This document shows positions 1-49,100 of a stretch of 64,000 bases of DNA, in pieces (position 1 is the stretch's first letter; each line of letters opens with the position of its first letter). Both the position numbers and the translations under genes were made by a program. Source of the DNA: Chaunax sp. Z400 (lineage: Eukaryota; Chordata; Actinopteri; Lophiiformes; Chaunacidae); assembly GCA_037577475.1 (NCBI GenBank), contig CM075193.1:4523185-4587184 (forward strand), in the 5' to 3' direction. The notes under the pieces are model-generated. The model worked only from the letters and a program-made list of their open reading frames with translations, did no database searches and had not been told where the DNA came from.

Positions 1-400
1 CACACCTCACTCATTTTAACACCTGACCACACCTCACTCATTGCAACACCTGACCACACCTCATTTTAACACCTGACCACACCTCATTTTAACACCTGAC
101 CACACCTCATTTTAACACCTGACCACACCTCATTTTAACACCTGACCACAACTCATTTTAACACCTGACCACACCTCATTTTAACACCTGACCACACCTC
201 ACTCATTTTAACACCTGACCACACCTCACTCATTTTAACACCTGACCACACCTCACTCATTTTAACACCTGACCACACCTCATTTTAACACCTGACCACA
301 CCTCACTCATTTTAACACCTGACCACACCTCACTCATTTTAACACCTGACCACACCTCACTCATTTTAACACCTGACCACACCTCACTCATTTTAACACC
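1..400. repeat. Minisatellite, 23/27-bp units
   Basis: Tandem units of the form CATTTTAACACCTGACCACA followed by CCT, alternating with a longer form carrying an extra CTCA. At least 15 units are present and the array continues off the left edge. The two unit lengths are intermixed rather than in separate blocks. Confidence 0.95.
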
Positions 401-410
401 ATCAGTTTGG

Positions 411-1530
411 CCTTATGGATGGACAGAATTACATGAGTAGCTTAAACAGTGTTGGGGTTCCTGGCTGTGGAAATGAAACCTGTGTCGGACAGACAGGAGC
501 TGTGACACCAGGCAGACGATGAAACCCTTTCTGTGTATCATTGCTCTTTATATGCTAATGATTGATATAAGAATTAATGACCAGCAGTATTCTACCCCTC
601 ATCATGTTTATGTCACCCTCTCCTCCTGAACCCGACTCTCCCCTCTGCTTCCTGCTTCATCCCATCACACAGCAGTAAACACAGGAGGGCTTCTGGTCAG
701 GTGACAGGTGAACACGTGTTCTCTGACATGATGAATATATGTGTGTACATGCTCCTTTTGCATGGACGTCTGCACTGCAGGATATTGATTGGGTGAGACA
801 GACGATTAAACGTCCATGTTACCATGGAGCAGAGGATGGGGTCATCTTGCATTGCAAATGAGGCTGGAGATATCCCCCCTGACATACAAATAAGCTTTTT
901 ACATGCTTCACCGGTGCTCAGCTAGAACAGGAGGCTGACAGGGCAAAGGCCGTTTTGGCTGCAGGACATTAAGTTTTTCCTCCCTGCCCCTTTGTGCTCT
1001 GGTTGGACACAGAGTTAGTGGTCAGAGCTCCATCATCAGCCTCTAGAGCAGTATTTCATCTTAATTTATTAAACACAGCATTGACTTTCAGAGCTGAAGG
1101 GATTTTCTATTATTATCATCAAAGTATGATGAAAAATAACAAATTTCCATTTTTAATGCAGCGAAAAATTGTTTTAATTCACATTATTACAAAATGTATT
1201 ACCTATACCTGGCTGCAAAATGATTTATCTTCAGTTTGACTCAACAGTTTGAGGAAAACTGCAGAATAGTTTTTAATTTTAATCTAAATTACAAGAATTT
1301 TTATCAGTGATTTAAACTCCAGTCTTACTTTAGGTACAAACATTGTGTACCTGAAGTAATCCTAAAACTTTATTTTATCATGTTGATGCATGAAAATAAC
1401 CTGATTAAATTATTATTATTATTATGGTAAACACAGCTGAGGTCACCAAACAGTATTTGATTTGTGTGATATCAGACTGAATCATTGATTCGGTGCATTC
1501 AGAGGTCTGACGGCTCATAACACAGCATTG
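411..1530. other. TTC27 intron, no recognised feature
   Basis: Unique-looking AT-rich intronic sequence with no exon of the missing N-terminal part of TTC27, no RNA gene and no clear repeat. Short open frames here have no family resemblance. Confidence 0.5.
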
Positions 1531-1531
1531 A

Positions 1532-1532
<1 letters not shown>

Positions 1533-1573
<41 letters not shown>

Positions 1574-1632
1574 ACAGACACACACACACACACACTCACA
1601 CACAGACACACACACACACACACTCACACACA

Positions 1633-1718
<86 letters not shown>
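1533..1718. repeat. (CA)n microsatellite with CACACAGA interruptions
   Basis: A CA tract broken in its first half by regularly spaced CTCACACACAGA blocks, then pure from about 1,635. Open frames on both strands here are translation artefacts (Thr-His or Cys-Val runs). Confidence 0.97.
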
Positions 1719-1719
<1 letters not shown>

Positions 1720-1849
1720 CTCCTTCAGTTGTGCAGCAGAGCCATGTTCGTCACCACGGAATTCTCTGACGTGTTTGGGTTCTGGTTGGAGGTTTTCTAG
1801 CCATGTCCAAATGTGAGGAAAACCTGAGGTAGACCAGTAACTCACTAGA

Positions 1850-1960
1850 GGAGGAGCCTAAAGGTGTTGCTGGGGAGATGGACTGGTGGTCTGGAATACT
1901 CTGCTTGGCTACAGCCTGACCCTGGATAAGCAGAAGAAGCTGATAGATGCAGGAACCTCA
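1850..1960 (+). repeat. Fragment of a dispersed teleost repeat
   Basis: The stretch GACCCTGGATAAGCAGAAGA and its flanks resemble the 3' end of a very common fish retroelement family that usually ends in GATGGATGG repeats. A longer copy is at 35,335-35,562. Identification is from memory of the motif. Confidence 0.4.
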
Positions 1961-2040
1961 GACTGACTAATGATGACCTGAACAGGTTTGTCATGTGTTC
2001 TCACATATCCTTATTGGTGTCTCCTGTTTTTCATGTTCAG

Positions 2041-40052
<38,012 letters not shown>

Positions 40053-40262
40053 AGGGAAACCACAGGCTGTGGCTCTACGGTAGTGAAGACCCTTCAGAGA
40101 CGGACCTGACAGCAGCAGGGTCATCAGCCCTGTTTACCTTTACATCGGTTCTACATGTAATAACCAAAGGACTCCCACTGTGACTGGTTTTATTTCTCTG
40201 TCATCATTGGATTAGAAACCAGGACTGTGAGACATCAGATATTAAATATGTTAAATCTGGAA
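40053..40262 (+). other. ttc27: TTC27 3' untranslated region with candidate poly(A) signal
   Basis: Non-coding sequence directly after the stop. A variant poly(A) signal, ATTAAA, sits at 40241-40246, about 190 bases after the stop. An AATAAA at 40397 lies in what looks like a LINE tail and is a second choice. The true end of the transcript is not visible from sequence alone. Confidence 0.45.
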
Positions 40263-40309
40263 TGATTACCTTATGATGATCTGAGAGTATGATGACTTGA
40301 GCTGGAGTC

Positions 40310-40600
40310 AGTGTTGGTGGATAAGATTTATTGAGAAGGATAAACTCCTTCAGATGAATCATCTCGTTTTCAAGGGGGTCCTAACATAACAAAACAAATA
40401 AACATGAAAATACATAAACAAAACAATCAACAATTCAACTTACAACAATTACCAAATAAACAGAAAAATCACTAAAATGACTACAATAATAAGCACAACC
40501 ACTAGGTGGCCATAGAGAGGCCATGAGCAAAGAAAGATTGCCCAGTAAAACAAAAATATGTTAACATTTACACCTGGAGACCAACTAGAGACCTTTGTTC
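40310..40600 (-). mobile_element. Probable LINE 3' tail, - strand
   Basis: Read on the - strand, 'GACCCCCTTGAAAACGAGAT' and 'GATTCATCTGAAGGAGTTTA' followed by 'TCCTTCTCAATAAATCTTA' resembles the 3' end of a fish L2-like LINE. No coding part is visible. Confidence 0.5.
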
Positions 40601-41204
40601 AGGGTTAATCCTGCTGTGGAGTGTACAGCGGTGGTCCCCAGGCCACATCCACCCGGCAGATAATGAGTTCAGGAAACATCCTATCATTACTGACCAGAGG
40701 AGGAGGCCCAGTCTGTTCTGAGGGTGATCATCCATTAGCTTGCCAGACCCTTACACGAGCCAAAAACTCCATAATTCATAGTTGTACACAGTCAGATTAT
40801 TGTCTGATTATTCTCCTTTCAACTCTGTGGACCCAACATCAAACCACCCGGGTCCAGTCCACCCGTCCCCTGGAGCGGGGCCAGACTACCAGAGTAGTCC
40901 GTAGTCTCATGCTGGAGCTCAAAGCTTTCTCTACTCCACTATCTGTTATGATGGATTTATGTCCACACTGATGTAGCCTAGTAACAGTTATGTTCATTTT
41001 GTAAGAAATGAAAAACGTTAAACAACCAGAAGAGTTCTCAGTAGAGTTCTTACCACATCAAGGCCCAGCAGTCCTTTTTTATTTCAATTAAACCTTAATC
41101 CTAATTCAAATATGAACCTTTCCTGAAAATCTGTCAAATCAATGTGTTGTCTTGTGAAAAGACAGACAGCGGTAAAAATATAACAACCTTTTACAGAGGT
41201 GGCT

Positions 41205-41450
41205 GGGGCGGCTGTGGCTAAGGAGGTAGAGCGGTCGTTCACGGAACGAAAGGTCGGTGGTTACTAAGGATACTTCAACTTGTAGACTTGATCCCCAGCC
41301 CCTGCAAGTCTACAAGTTGAAATATCCTTGAGCAAGATACTGAACCCCAATTTGCTCCCCGGGTGCCACAATGTAGTGGCAGCCCACTGTTCCTCAGGGA
41401 TGGGTCAAATGCAGAGAATGAATTTCCCCCAGTGGGATGAATACAGTATC
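41205..41450 (+). mobile_element. tRNA-derived SINE-like element with internal inverted insertion
   Basis: 'TGGCTAAGGAGGTAGAGCGG' resembles a pol III A box and 'GGTCGGTGGTTAC' a split B box. 'TCCTTGAGCAAGATACTGAA' and 'CCCCAATTTGCTCCC' follow as in common fish SINEs. The B box is broken by a 25-bp segment (41,266-41,290) that is the reverse complement of 41,305-41,329 (24 of 25 match). Confidence 0.65.
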
Positions 41451-41454
41451 TAAA

Positions 41455-42335
41455 AAGAAAAGTAAGCTTTATTGCAACAGGAGGCATCATCCACCCTCCA
41501 CAGAATATCAACAACATCCACTGACAAGATGCAAAGATATCCTGTGGACCAACAAACATGGGTGATCGCATGAGCTCCTCAGACAGAGGTAATAAAGCTG
41601 GAAAAATGAATTTAGTCTTTTCCCCCATAATGCACTACACATATCCCATCAGATCCAACTCCCATGACTGACTGAGAGACTGCTTTGGGTGAAATTGTAT
41701 GAGCTAACAGGTTAGGAGGCGTTAAATCCACATTTCCAGCCTGAAACAGAAGTAAAAAAAAGAGAAATAAATAAAAATGTTCAGCCATATCACACAGACC
41801 CAGGATCAGCAGAGGCGATTCATCTTAACGGGACTGTACATTTCTATTTCTCAATATAAAAGTGATGCAGTGTCGTCTCCTGGAGCACAGCTTTAGTACA
41901 ATTTAATATTAGGAAAAACAGGTAATTCTCCCTCAGACTCCCAGAATTCCTTCTGTTCCTCGCTGATTTCACCTCTCTTGAAAGTTCCATTACATCACAT
42001 TTCAGTTTACTCAGAGAACATTTTAGTTTGACCAGAGTTTCATGACATTGTTGACACATGATCAGCGTTGGATGGTTATTATTTTACTCTGGGACATTTG
42101 AATGGCCTCAGGATGGGGTTGTTTTGATCAGTTTCATTATTGATGAAGCTGCAGCTAACAAGGTTTTCTAAAAGAATCGGCTGGTTTTAATTTTTTCACG
42201 CTGACCCTTTCACATGGTCTCTTCTCTTTTTACACATTTTTACACTAATTTTATTAATATTGTATAATTAAACAGAAAAGATGATTGTTCTTGCATTTGT
42301 TCCGACATCCAAACATTAGTTTGTTATTGCAGGGA
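41455..42335. other. Intergenic, no recognised feature
   Basis: Between TTC27 and LTBP1. No gene; open frames at 41,275-41,628 and 41,844-42,059 have no family resemblance. Confidence 0.4.
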
Positions 42336-42337
42336 CT

Positions 42338-42384
42338 ATATCTATATATATACATATATATATACGTATATGTATATATATATG

Positions 42385-42416
<32 letters not shown>

Positions 42417-42421
42417 CGTAT

Positions 42422-42453
<32 letters not shown>

Positions 42454-42464
42454 GTATATATATG

Positions 42465-42498
<34 letters not shown>

Positions 42499-42514
42499 CG
42501 TATATATATATATG

Positions 42515-42546
<32 letters not shown>

Positions 42547-42551
42547 CGTAT

Positions 42552-42583
<32 letters not shown>

Positions 42584-42668
42584 GTATATATATATGTATA
42601 TATATATATGTATATATATGTATATGTATACATACGTATATATATATATATATATATATATATACGTA
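42338..42668. repeat. AT-rich microsatellite (TATATACGTATATGTATA mixture)
   Basis: About 330 bases of TA with regularly placed ACGTA, ATGTA and ACATA variants. It is nearly self-complementary, so open frames on both strands (Tyr-Ile runs) are artefacts. Confidence 0.97.
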
Positions 42669-42699
42669 TGTAGTTGGCAGCTCAACTAACATCACCTTT

Positions 42700-43266
42700 T
42701 AATCCTTTGGAGTCTGAGGGCGTTCTCTTGATTTTTACTGGTTAAATTCACATTTCAAAGGCACTGTACAGAAGTAGTAGTAGTCATAGTAGTAATAGTG
42801 TTTTACAGCACAATCTCAGCTCTCTGTAAGATGAGCCTCCCATTTGTCCTAGAATGTGTATTAGGTTAATTTGACCCAAAAGCTGAAAGTTAAAATAAAA
42901 AAATAAAAAATATTCTCACCTCTTGAAACACCTTTACTCATGTGAATGAACAAAAAAATGAGTTAACCAAAGTCTGAGGTTCACAGAAGCAGTGGAATAT
43001 TTGAATATAGTAAATGAATGAATTAAAAGCTCCGCCCCCGCTGTGAAGTTCTCTTAATCTAATTTGTGGCTGCTCTTCAGTCTCCCTGTGGCACTCCTTC
43101 CTTTTCTAAACAAATCTGTAATGAAGCTCATGTAATAAATTTGTTTTTGGAAGACACTGATAAAACCAACATCAGGCTAACGAGGGGCATCAGATCAGGT
43201 TTTGTTGTGTTCTTGGGGGTAAGGACCTGATTGATTCACACCAACCCTAATGTCCTATCCTCCGCT

Positions 43267-43297
<31 letters not shown>

Positions 43298-44350
43298 ATA
43301 AGGCTGAACCCTGGTTTAAAGATACCTTTAACATCGTCATGATGATGTCATCACTGACCCCTGATGTTGCTGACTGGTTGTGGGCTCATTCTCACAAACA
43401 ACAAATTTTATCTTGTAGTCTGTCTCCAGATTGGAGCTCTGCCCGCCACCCTTCCTGCACCATGTTGATGAAAGCAGTCTCTGTGTAGGTGACCCCGTCT
43501 CAGGCTGACTGAATGAACCAGCTCTGCCCACCTTTTAAAACATTGCATCATCTGTGATTACACATGATGGCTGCAGGCCTCCTCAGAGCCGCGGCGTGTC
43601 TTTCCCCACAAGTTTGGCAAAGGGCTCGCAGCCTCCACCCTCTTTCCCGAGGAAGCCGTTTCACAGTGCGTCTCTGCTTACCATCACCCTTCGTGGGTTC
43701 AAATTCGGCAGCAGGGCCAACCGCCCAGATCTGTCTCGCATGTATGCAGCCATCAAACAAACTAAAACACACACTTTCCATCCAGATCCTGAGGGAACGT
43801 CTGTCTGTTAAATGTGTGAAACATTCTCACGCAATCACAATGAGCTCAATACTTCACTGATCAATGGTACTGGATGAAGAAATGAGCAGAGGTTGTGAAA
43901 TGAGGCTCATGTGGAATCGATTGAGGTGGTAAAAGGTCCAACATGCAGAAATTTACCAGAGAAGAAGACATTTTGGTTGCAGAGGAAGTTCAAGTGGTTG
44001 GTATGAAGGAGCCAAAAAGCTGCTATGAGTTGAAAACAGACTCCAGGGCCAAACTGTTTTCAGGAAGTCGAAGGAAGGTTTTACCATCTCCTAGATATTT
44101 TCTAAAAGGATTAAAAAAGAATTTATGCTCCTCACCAGGTGGCTCCTCTATACCCTGACATGCGTCTGACAGGGATGAACCGGTACACGTGACATTCTAA
44201 AAGTTTACTCCAGGTGTGAGTACATATAAGATCAACTTATTGTTGATAAATGTAGTCTGAATTTGTGCTTGGCCCTGGTGTAGGGTACCGGCCGCTTTTA
44301 TTTTGAGCCACCTGGTTTTTATATATAACCATGAGAGATTTGTCATCTTC
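42700..44350. other. Intergenic; CTG/ATG trinucleotide tract only
   Basis: A (CTG)n-(ATG)n tract at 43,263-43,300 is the only clear repeat. Open frames on both strands at 43,548-43,860 overlap one another and have no domain. Confidence 0.4.
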
Positions 44351-44384
44351 CCAGTGGGTGTTGGACTCCGCTGAGGTTGTCCCC

Positions 44385-44650
44385 TGCCACCGATCCTGCT
44401 AGTGATACTCATGGACAGAGTGCACAGTTTGGGAACCTCAGAATTGCATCCATGCTCTTTGTAGATGATGTGGTCCTGTTGGCTTCGTCAGTCCATGACC
44501 CTCAGAAGGCTCTGGAGTGGTTTGCAGCTGAGTGATGCACCTGCATGAGTGTCTGCACCTCCAAGTCCGTCTCAAATTTGTTGAGCTTTTGATTGTTGAG
44601 GTGCTCCATCCGCAAAGGAAGTCATGTTTGTTTGATCGTCTGTCTGTTCG
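44385..44650 (+). mobile_element. Non-LTR retrotransposon RT fragment
   Basis: Broken + strand pieces read ILMDRVHS, then across a frameshift LRIASMLFVDDVVLLASS, then a KALEWFAAE-like helix. FVDDVVLLA is RT motif C of a common fish LINE. It has no intact frame. Confidence 0.7.
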
Positions 44651-44699
44651 AGGGAAAACTGAATCTGAACAGATTGTGATTACATTTTTTGGAGACATG

Positions 44700-45200
44700 G
44701 GGACCGAATGAACAATCCATCAGATTCTGGTGGTGATCCGGATCATCATCTGGATCCAGAATGTCTTTAAAGGATTCTTTACCATTGTGGGACAATGACC
44801 AGATTTTATCTTCTAACTTCATCGATAATGTCTAAATTGATTGGACAAAAATGACACGATGACATCACCATAATATCTAGAACACATCAGAGTCTGATCT
44901 GGATCCAAGTCAAATTCTGGATCTGGTGATCCAGAATGTTTAAATTTACAGGGCTGACAGACAATTCACTACTGTGAGATAACAGATAATAATGATCCAG
45001 ACTGACCTGAGATCAGATTGTATCTGAAACTGATTCAGTTAGGGGTCAAATTTATCTAACAGTTCCTGATCTAGATCCTGAGGAAAACCACCATCAGTGA
45101 AATCTATTTTTTCTAGAATAACTATCAAACTAATAATGATACCAATGTGATCCAGATTCTAGGGGCAGGTTTTCATGGTCCAGGATCACATGATGAGGGT
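44700..45200 (-). repeat. Tandem-like dispersed repeat rich in GATCCAGAT/ATCTGGATC
   Basis: 'TCTGGTGGTGATCCGGATCA', 'ATCTGGATCCAGAATG' and 'GATCCTGAGGAAAACC' recur at about 150-bp spacing (44,725; 44,900; 45,065; 45,240). This is a degenerate array related to the 3' end of an RTE-type fish element. Confidence 0.5.
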
Positions 45201-45299
45201 CAGCCTATCAGGGACTGTTTGTCTTCCAAAGTTACTGATCCAGATCCTGAAGAATACTAAAACCACAATTAGTAAAATATTTTTTGACAGTACTTTTTC

Positions 45300-45827
45300 C
45301 TCTTTCTCTAGATTTTTTTGGGGGGTGGGAGGGTGTCTGTATGAACTGCAGAAACCTGACTGGAGGATGAATGGGGGTGTTGGGGTGGGTCAGTCTGTGA
45401 GGGTGAGGGCTTTGCTTTGGGACCCTCCTTGTGTGAGTGTTCAGCCCCCCTCCCCTCTGACGTCATGTCTAGAGGCTGGCCTCTCGTCCTCACTCTGTTC
45501 ACCTACAGCAGAGGAACTTTCTCCAGCCCTCCTGACTGCGGACCAGGTCTGCTTAGAGGAAGCCGCTGCAGCCCGGAGGCCCTCCATGCTGGAGACAGAC
45601 GGGACTCGCGTCACTTCTACCCTCCAGGAACATTTTGGTTAATGTTCTCTTTATTCCAGAGTCGTCAGAGTGAAGCTTTTCCTGGTGGAACGGAGCTGAC
45701 GTCGCGGCTGGAGATCGAGAGGAAAATGTTCAGGAAGAAACGTTTTTCCTTCTCTTAAAGGAGCCCAAAGTAACGTGGACGCCTCCTCCCCAAAAACTCT
45801 CGTCTTTACGTCATATTCGGTGCAGAT
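45300..45827 (+). promoter_or_regulatory. ltbp1: Putative LTBP1 promoter / 5' untranslated region
   Basis: The region has no coding support and is richer in GC than its surroundings. It holds a G-run (about 45,318-45,332), a C-rich box at 45,446-45,455 and a perfect palindromic cAMP-response element, TGACGTCA, at 45,458-45,465, about 365 bases before the ATG. No TATA box is obvious. The transcription start cannot be placed. Confidence 0.4.
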
Positions 45828-46159
45828 ATGTCCTGGTTTGGATGGGGCCTCTTCTTTTTCTTGGGTCTGTTTCTCCCCCGTGTGTCAGCGGAGCAGCAGA
45901 GCGGTTTCAGGAGGCTCTACGTGCTCCAGCCCGGGCCGGCCGGAGCGGAGGACGCGATGCGCGTCAGCTCCATCTCGACGCGGCGCGGCGCGGCGGGGCA
46001 GCCGCACACTTACAACGTGGAGCTCTCTGCCAAATTTGGGGTCCCGGTCAGGACCCGCAGGATGGGGAACCAAGCCGCTTCAGTCCCGCAGTTCAGTCAG
46101 CAGCAACCGGCTGTCCGGCAGGAGCAGAGGCCGCAGAAGCAGTTCGTGAAGCCGTCGGG
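45828..46159 (+). CDS. ltbp1: LTBP1 coding exon 1 (signal peptide)
   Basis: The ATG at 45828 opens a hydrophobic leader, MSWFGWGLFFFLGLFLPRV, with likely cleavage after SA before EQQSGF. An Arg/Ala/Gly-rich region and a Gln-rich stretch (QFSQQQPAVRQEQRPQKQ) follow. The donor is GG|GTAAGA at 46160 (phase 2). The exon is GC-rich with many CpGs (45,890-46,060), as expected at a promoter-linked first exon. The ATG has no strong Kozak context, but no other in-frame start gives a signal peptide. Confidence 0.88.
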
Positions 46160-49100
46160 GTAAGAAAGTTTGGGGTCTGGGGAGGAATGTAGGTTTAATG
46201 ACCTCCAAACACAAATACTAGAATAAGGTCCAGAAGACTGGCCTAAAACTACACCACAGTGTTGCTATAATATCCTGCCAGCCTTGGGATTTGGGTTCAT
46301 GGCCCAGACCTAACCTCATTCTGCCCTCTATATTGGACCTCAGTAGAGCTCATCCCTCCAAGGGCCAGCGGTCCCCTATAATTTAATTAAAACTTTATCC
46401 AAAATCAGATTCAGCCCTGGAACCACCATCTCAGGTTCCTGGATTTGTAAGAGCCAGTCCTTTATTCTGGTGGACCCAGATTTTTGTTTGAATCTGCACC
46501 ACACCCAAAGATACCAGCCTGTAAAAATGTCAGATTTATAGAAGGATCCAAACATGATTCTCTGAGAAATAAAGTTCAAAGTACGCCTTATGTCACAATG
46601 TTAAAGGATCCTTTATCTGGGTCTACAGCATAGTTTAACAGGAACTGTTCTGGACCAGGACCCATCCACCCACCAAGGTTCATGGAAACCTGTACCTAAA
46701 CCTTCTGTAGTTTTTGTGTCATCCTTCAGACAAACAAAGACACGGGTTAAACACAACCCAAATTAAAGCTGCAAGAAGCGTTGAACGGGCCCTCACACTC
46801 CAGCGGTTGTTGGAGTCTGTGCACGTCAGAGCATGCGCCCGTCGGGACGTGCACCCGTTGGGGCGTGTGCCAGCATCGGCCTCGCTACTCTGTCGTGACG
46901 TCACGGAATTTCAAAATGGCCCTTTGTTTACTTCATATTTTTCGCCCTTCACTGGCTTGAAATCTGAATTGTTCTCTGTATTCCGCGGTGCTAAAAATAT
47001 GACTGTTATATCAGGCTGTAGAATAGCATTCGTCCTACTGAATAAAAATATCGTGGTTACTTTAAAAATTCTTCACAAGCCTTGAGAAGGACAATGCCGA
47101 GTGGGAGTATACCTTTAACAGTGGAGTTATAAAAGCTTCCTGTATTATGGCGAAGCATCATCCTTCGCCAAGAGGCCACACCTTCACCATTTACCAGCAG
47201 CTGACCATATTCACACTGAAGCATCATAAAGATCTGAAAGTGGATGGGGCTGTCATCCCAGCTGTGAAGGCCAAGATTGGACCATGAACAGCGGAGGTAT
47301 AGCAACTTACTGTTTCATGGCGAATGATAGAAATTCGCCACGCTGCCATGGCCACACCTTTCGAGTTATCCAAAAACCTGTTCACATTTAACCAAATTTC
47401 AAGTCCATAGAGAAAAATCCCTAGGAGGAGTTTGTTAAATTCCAATGTGTTGAAATGGAACAAAGGACATTAGATTCAAAATGGCGGACTTCCTGTTTGG
47501 TTGAGGTCATGGCAACAAGAGGCTTTTTGATAGATCTTGATCTGATACACATGTGTACCAAATTTCATACTTCTAGGTTAAACACACAACGGGCTGCTTA
47601 TTTGAAGCACTCAAGGGGGCATCATTGAGCCGTTTTGTCACACCCAATCCTCATACCCATATCAGATCATACGTTTTGCCATTCTTAACATGTTTACCAA
47701 TTTTCATACAGTTCAAAGCATTTCTCGTAACAACAATTCCGTCCTTCATGGCAAGTGATCAAAATTGGCCACGCCGCCACGCCATCGCATTTCGACGACA
47801 GTGCATGATATTCACCGTGAAGTATCATCAAGGTCTTATAGCTCGTCTGACAAAATTTGAGGCCAATAATGTTAACGAGCCAGTAACGGTACATAAAAGT
47901 AAAAAATATAACATTTCCTGTTGCCAGCAGGTGGTGGTGTGACAAACCCTGAATTTTGACATGTGGACGTCTTCAGGGCGGAGCCGTGATGCAACTTATG
48001 AAGAATGGCAAAGACGGGACCATAAACAATGGAGATATAACCTTCCTGTTTCATAGCGAAAATGTCAAAATTCGCTGCGCTGCCATGGCCACACCTTTAA
48101 AGTTATGCAGAAGGTTTTGATAACTTTTCATTGACTTGTTTAGACTCTACTGTACAAGTTTGAAGTTGATCGGGTTAATACTCTTTGAGGAGTTAGTCAC
48201 ATTCTTTTTGGTATTATTACTTTTTGGGAGGCATTATTGCACATTATTATACATTATTACACATTCCTACACATTATTATACATTACACCATTATTACAC
48301 ATTACCACCACACATCATGCATCATTATTATACATTATTACTTGATATTACATATTGCACATCATGATGACGCATTTTAGCACATTATTATGCATTGTTA
48401 TTGCACATTATACATCATTACTACACATTATTGTGCGTTATTACACATTCATACATGTTATAACACATTGCACATCATTATACATTGTTATTGCACATTT
48501 TCACATATTACACATCACATATTACTACATGTATGGATGTGTAATAATGCATAATGTGTAATAATGTGTGATATGTAATAATGTAATATATACATTATAC
48601 ATAACAATTATTACATTGTTATTACATATCGCATATTATTACACATCCATACATATTGTCACACATTATTGCACGATATCACGTATTATTACACATTATG
48701 GTGTATTATTACACATTATCACACATTATCACACGTTGTTAGCGCGCATTATTGCATATTATACATTATAATGCATTATTACACATCCATGCATATTACA
48801 CATCATTATTGCACATTATCACATACAGTATTATTAAACTTTATCACACATTATTACGTGTTATCACATATTACACATTATTCTGGGACAAATTAGAGCC
48901 TTGTCTGCTGTAACTGTTGATATAAAACATTTGGGTTTTATGTTTCATGCAAGTACCTTAAAAATGTGAGTTTAAGAAGATGAAAATGCCCTCACAGCCC
49001 AGAGGAACTGGATTACACCCAGTTACCAGAGGGTAGCCATCCGTTGTACTGCAGCACACAAACGTCCCGTTGTCATGGGGCGCTGCCTCTCCGACTCTAA

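Noticed and set aside
400..2040. A further upstream TTC27 exon inside the window
   Set aside because: No frame with splice sites matched the segment expected before LPWWTLR; the missing N-terminal exons are taken to lie upstream.
42254..42702. Several Tyr-Ile-rich open frames of 81-143 codons
   Set aside because: Artefacts of a nearly self-complementary TA microsatellite.
43548..43860. Overlapping open frames between the genes as a small gene
   Set aside because: Frames on both strands and in two phases overlap, with no domain, promoter or splice evidence.
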